Below, one piece after another: positions 63,385-64,000 of a DNA stretch of 64,000 nt. The translations under genes were made by a program, and so were the position numbers. Where the stretch lies: contig NZ_JAJSEC010000009.1 in assembly GCF_021272185.1 (NCBI RefSeq), positions 1-64,000 on the forward strand, in the 5' to 3' direction. Numbering within the stretch: the first letter of the stretch is position 1; every line of letters starts with the position of its first letter. A model generated the notes under the pieces. The model did not search any database and had not been told where the DNA came from. It was given only the letters and a program-made list of their open reading frames with translations. This stretch comes from Roseivivax sp. GX 12232 (GTDB taxonomy: Bacteria > Pseudomonadota > Alphaproteobacteria > Rhodobacterales > Rhodobacteraceae).

Positions 63385-63580
63385 GCCGTCCGGCGTGTCG
63401 CAAGCCGCACCCGGAAGGGCGGCGCATGGCGACGTCTGCGCCCACCACCCCCGCCGCGCCCAAAGGCCCCAGCCCCCTTCACATCCCGCGCCCGCGTGGC
63501 CACCTCTGCCCCTCGGGGTCCGAACCCATGGCATCTCCCCGCCGCCATGGTGTAGAGGGGGCCCCGCAAACGGAGGCGCC

Positions 63581-64000
63581 ATGCTCACCCAGACAGAACT
63601 CGACAACCAGCTTGTGATCCACGTCTTCGGCGAGACCGACTTCACGTCCTTCGCCATCGACAAGTCGGCCTTCGACACCAGCGCCGAGCCGGTCTTCGAC
63701 ACGCCGGCGGGCGAGGATTACGTGCAGGTCCTGGGTACGCTCTTCGGTGGCGGCAACTGGCAGAGCCTCAAGGATCGCGTGGCCGAGAACGGGCTGCGCT
63801 ACGAGGAGCTGGTGGCGCGCTCCATCGTCAGCCTGGTGGCCGGGACCGAGACCCTGCGCGCGGCGCTCGAGCGGGGCTACAACCTGATCGCCATCGGCGT
63901 CTTCCGGGCGCCGGACCGCGACGGAGCGGCGGGCTTCACCGCGCGCTTCCTCGGCACCTCGCTGACCAGCACCGCCGATCCGCATGCGCATCTCGAACTG
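63581..64000 (+). CDS. Unidentified protein, 3'-truncated by window edge
   Basis: The first 140 codons of an open frame that runs off the window (MLTQTELDNQLVIHVFGETDF...). CGGAGGC precedes the ATG at good spacing and codon use is like the neighbours, so it is probably real. There is no signal peptide. Visible blocks are FDTPAGEDYVQVLGTLFGGGNWQSL, ENGLRYEELVARSIVSLVAGTETL in part, and a repeat-poor alpha/beta pattern. I do not recognise a family. It is divergent from the toxin-antitoxin pair. Confidence 0.65.
   Translation, partial: MLTQTELDNQLVIHVFGETDFTSFAIDKSAFDTSAEPVFDTPAGEDYVQVLGTLFGGGNWQSLKDRVAENGLRYEELVARSIVSLVAGTETLRAALERGYNLIAIGVFRAPDRDGAAGFTARFLGTSLTSTADPHAHLEL

Overview
This is a very GC-rich chromosomal window from an alphaproteobacterium. 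Gene content points to Rhodobacterales (roseobacter-type): xdhABC with a purine permease and guanine deaminase, tripartite tricarboxylate (TTT) transport, many small catabolic operons with overlapping ATGA/GTGA junctions, and LysR/GntR regulators. The taxonomic call is an inference. No rRNA, tRNA, CRISPR array, transposase or integrase gene was seen.

Layout. (1) 1-9.3 kb: the end of a prepilin peptidase, then a purine catabolic cluster, with a LysR regulator divergent from xdhA-xdhB-xdhC, an NCS2 purine permease and guaD. (2) 9.3-11.9 kb: DsbA-like oxidoreductase, YfcG-type GST, a possible small protein and a GcvA-type LysR. (3) 12-22.9 kb: a catabolic operon of GMC oxidoreductase, enolase-superfamily enzyme, aldehyde dehydrogenase and a family-5 (dipeptide/opine-type) ABC transporter, with a second enolase-superfamily gene converging on it. 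(4) 23.5-42.2 kb: two back-to-back divergent modules. Module A is CoxG, alpha/beta hydrolase, TPP enzyme and a TctA-TctB fusion on one side, with TctC, a UbiD decarboxylase, an AbrB-type membrane protein, a GntR regulator and a TIGR02444 protein on the other. Module B is a three-subunit molybdenum hydroxylase with an embedded leaderless NMT1-like binding protein on one side, with an orphan CoxL and a UbiX prenyltransferase on the other. (5) 42.2-44.9 kb: an intergenic repeat pair, then a quinone-oxidoreductase-type dehydrogenase divergent from a LysR. (6) 45.2-52.4 kb: a 2-oxo acid dehydrogenase operon (E1 alpha, E1 beta, two unusual E2 proteins) with an aldehyde dehydrogenase and an M24 metallohydrolase homologue. 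(7) 52.5-60.8 kb: a ribose-type sugar ABC operon with two paralogous SDR dehydrogenases, controlled from a divergent promoter shared with a winged-helix regulator fused to an ABC solute-binding domain. (8) 61-64 kb: dihaem cytochrome c, fasciclin-domain protein, a ParE/RHH toxin-antitoxin pair and an unidentified partial gene.

Most notable. The 23.5-42.2 kb cluster looks like one pathway for an imported aromatic or heteroaromatic carboxylate: TTT uptake, prFMN-dependent decarboxylation (UbiX makes the cofactor, UbiD uses it), molybdenum-dependent ring hydroxylation, then TPP enzyme and hydrolase. Its two divergent promoters share a near-identical 16-bp site, a candidate operator for the GntR regulator between them. 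The cluster is bracketed by three same-orientation copies of a structured intergenic repeat, each with an 18-bp inverted repeat spanning exactly 137 bp. Other unusual items are the winged-helix/solute-binding-protein fusion and the E2 function split between a lipoyl carrier with a decayed catalytic domain and a catalytic protein with no lipoyl domain.
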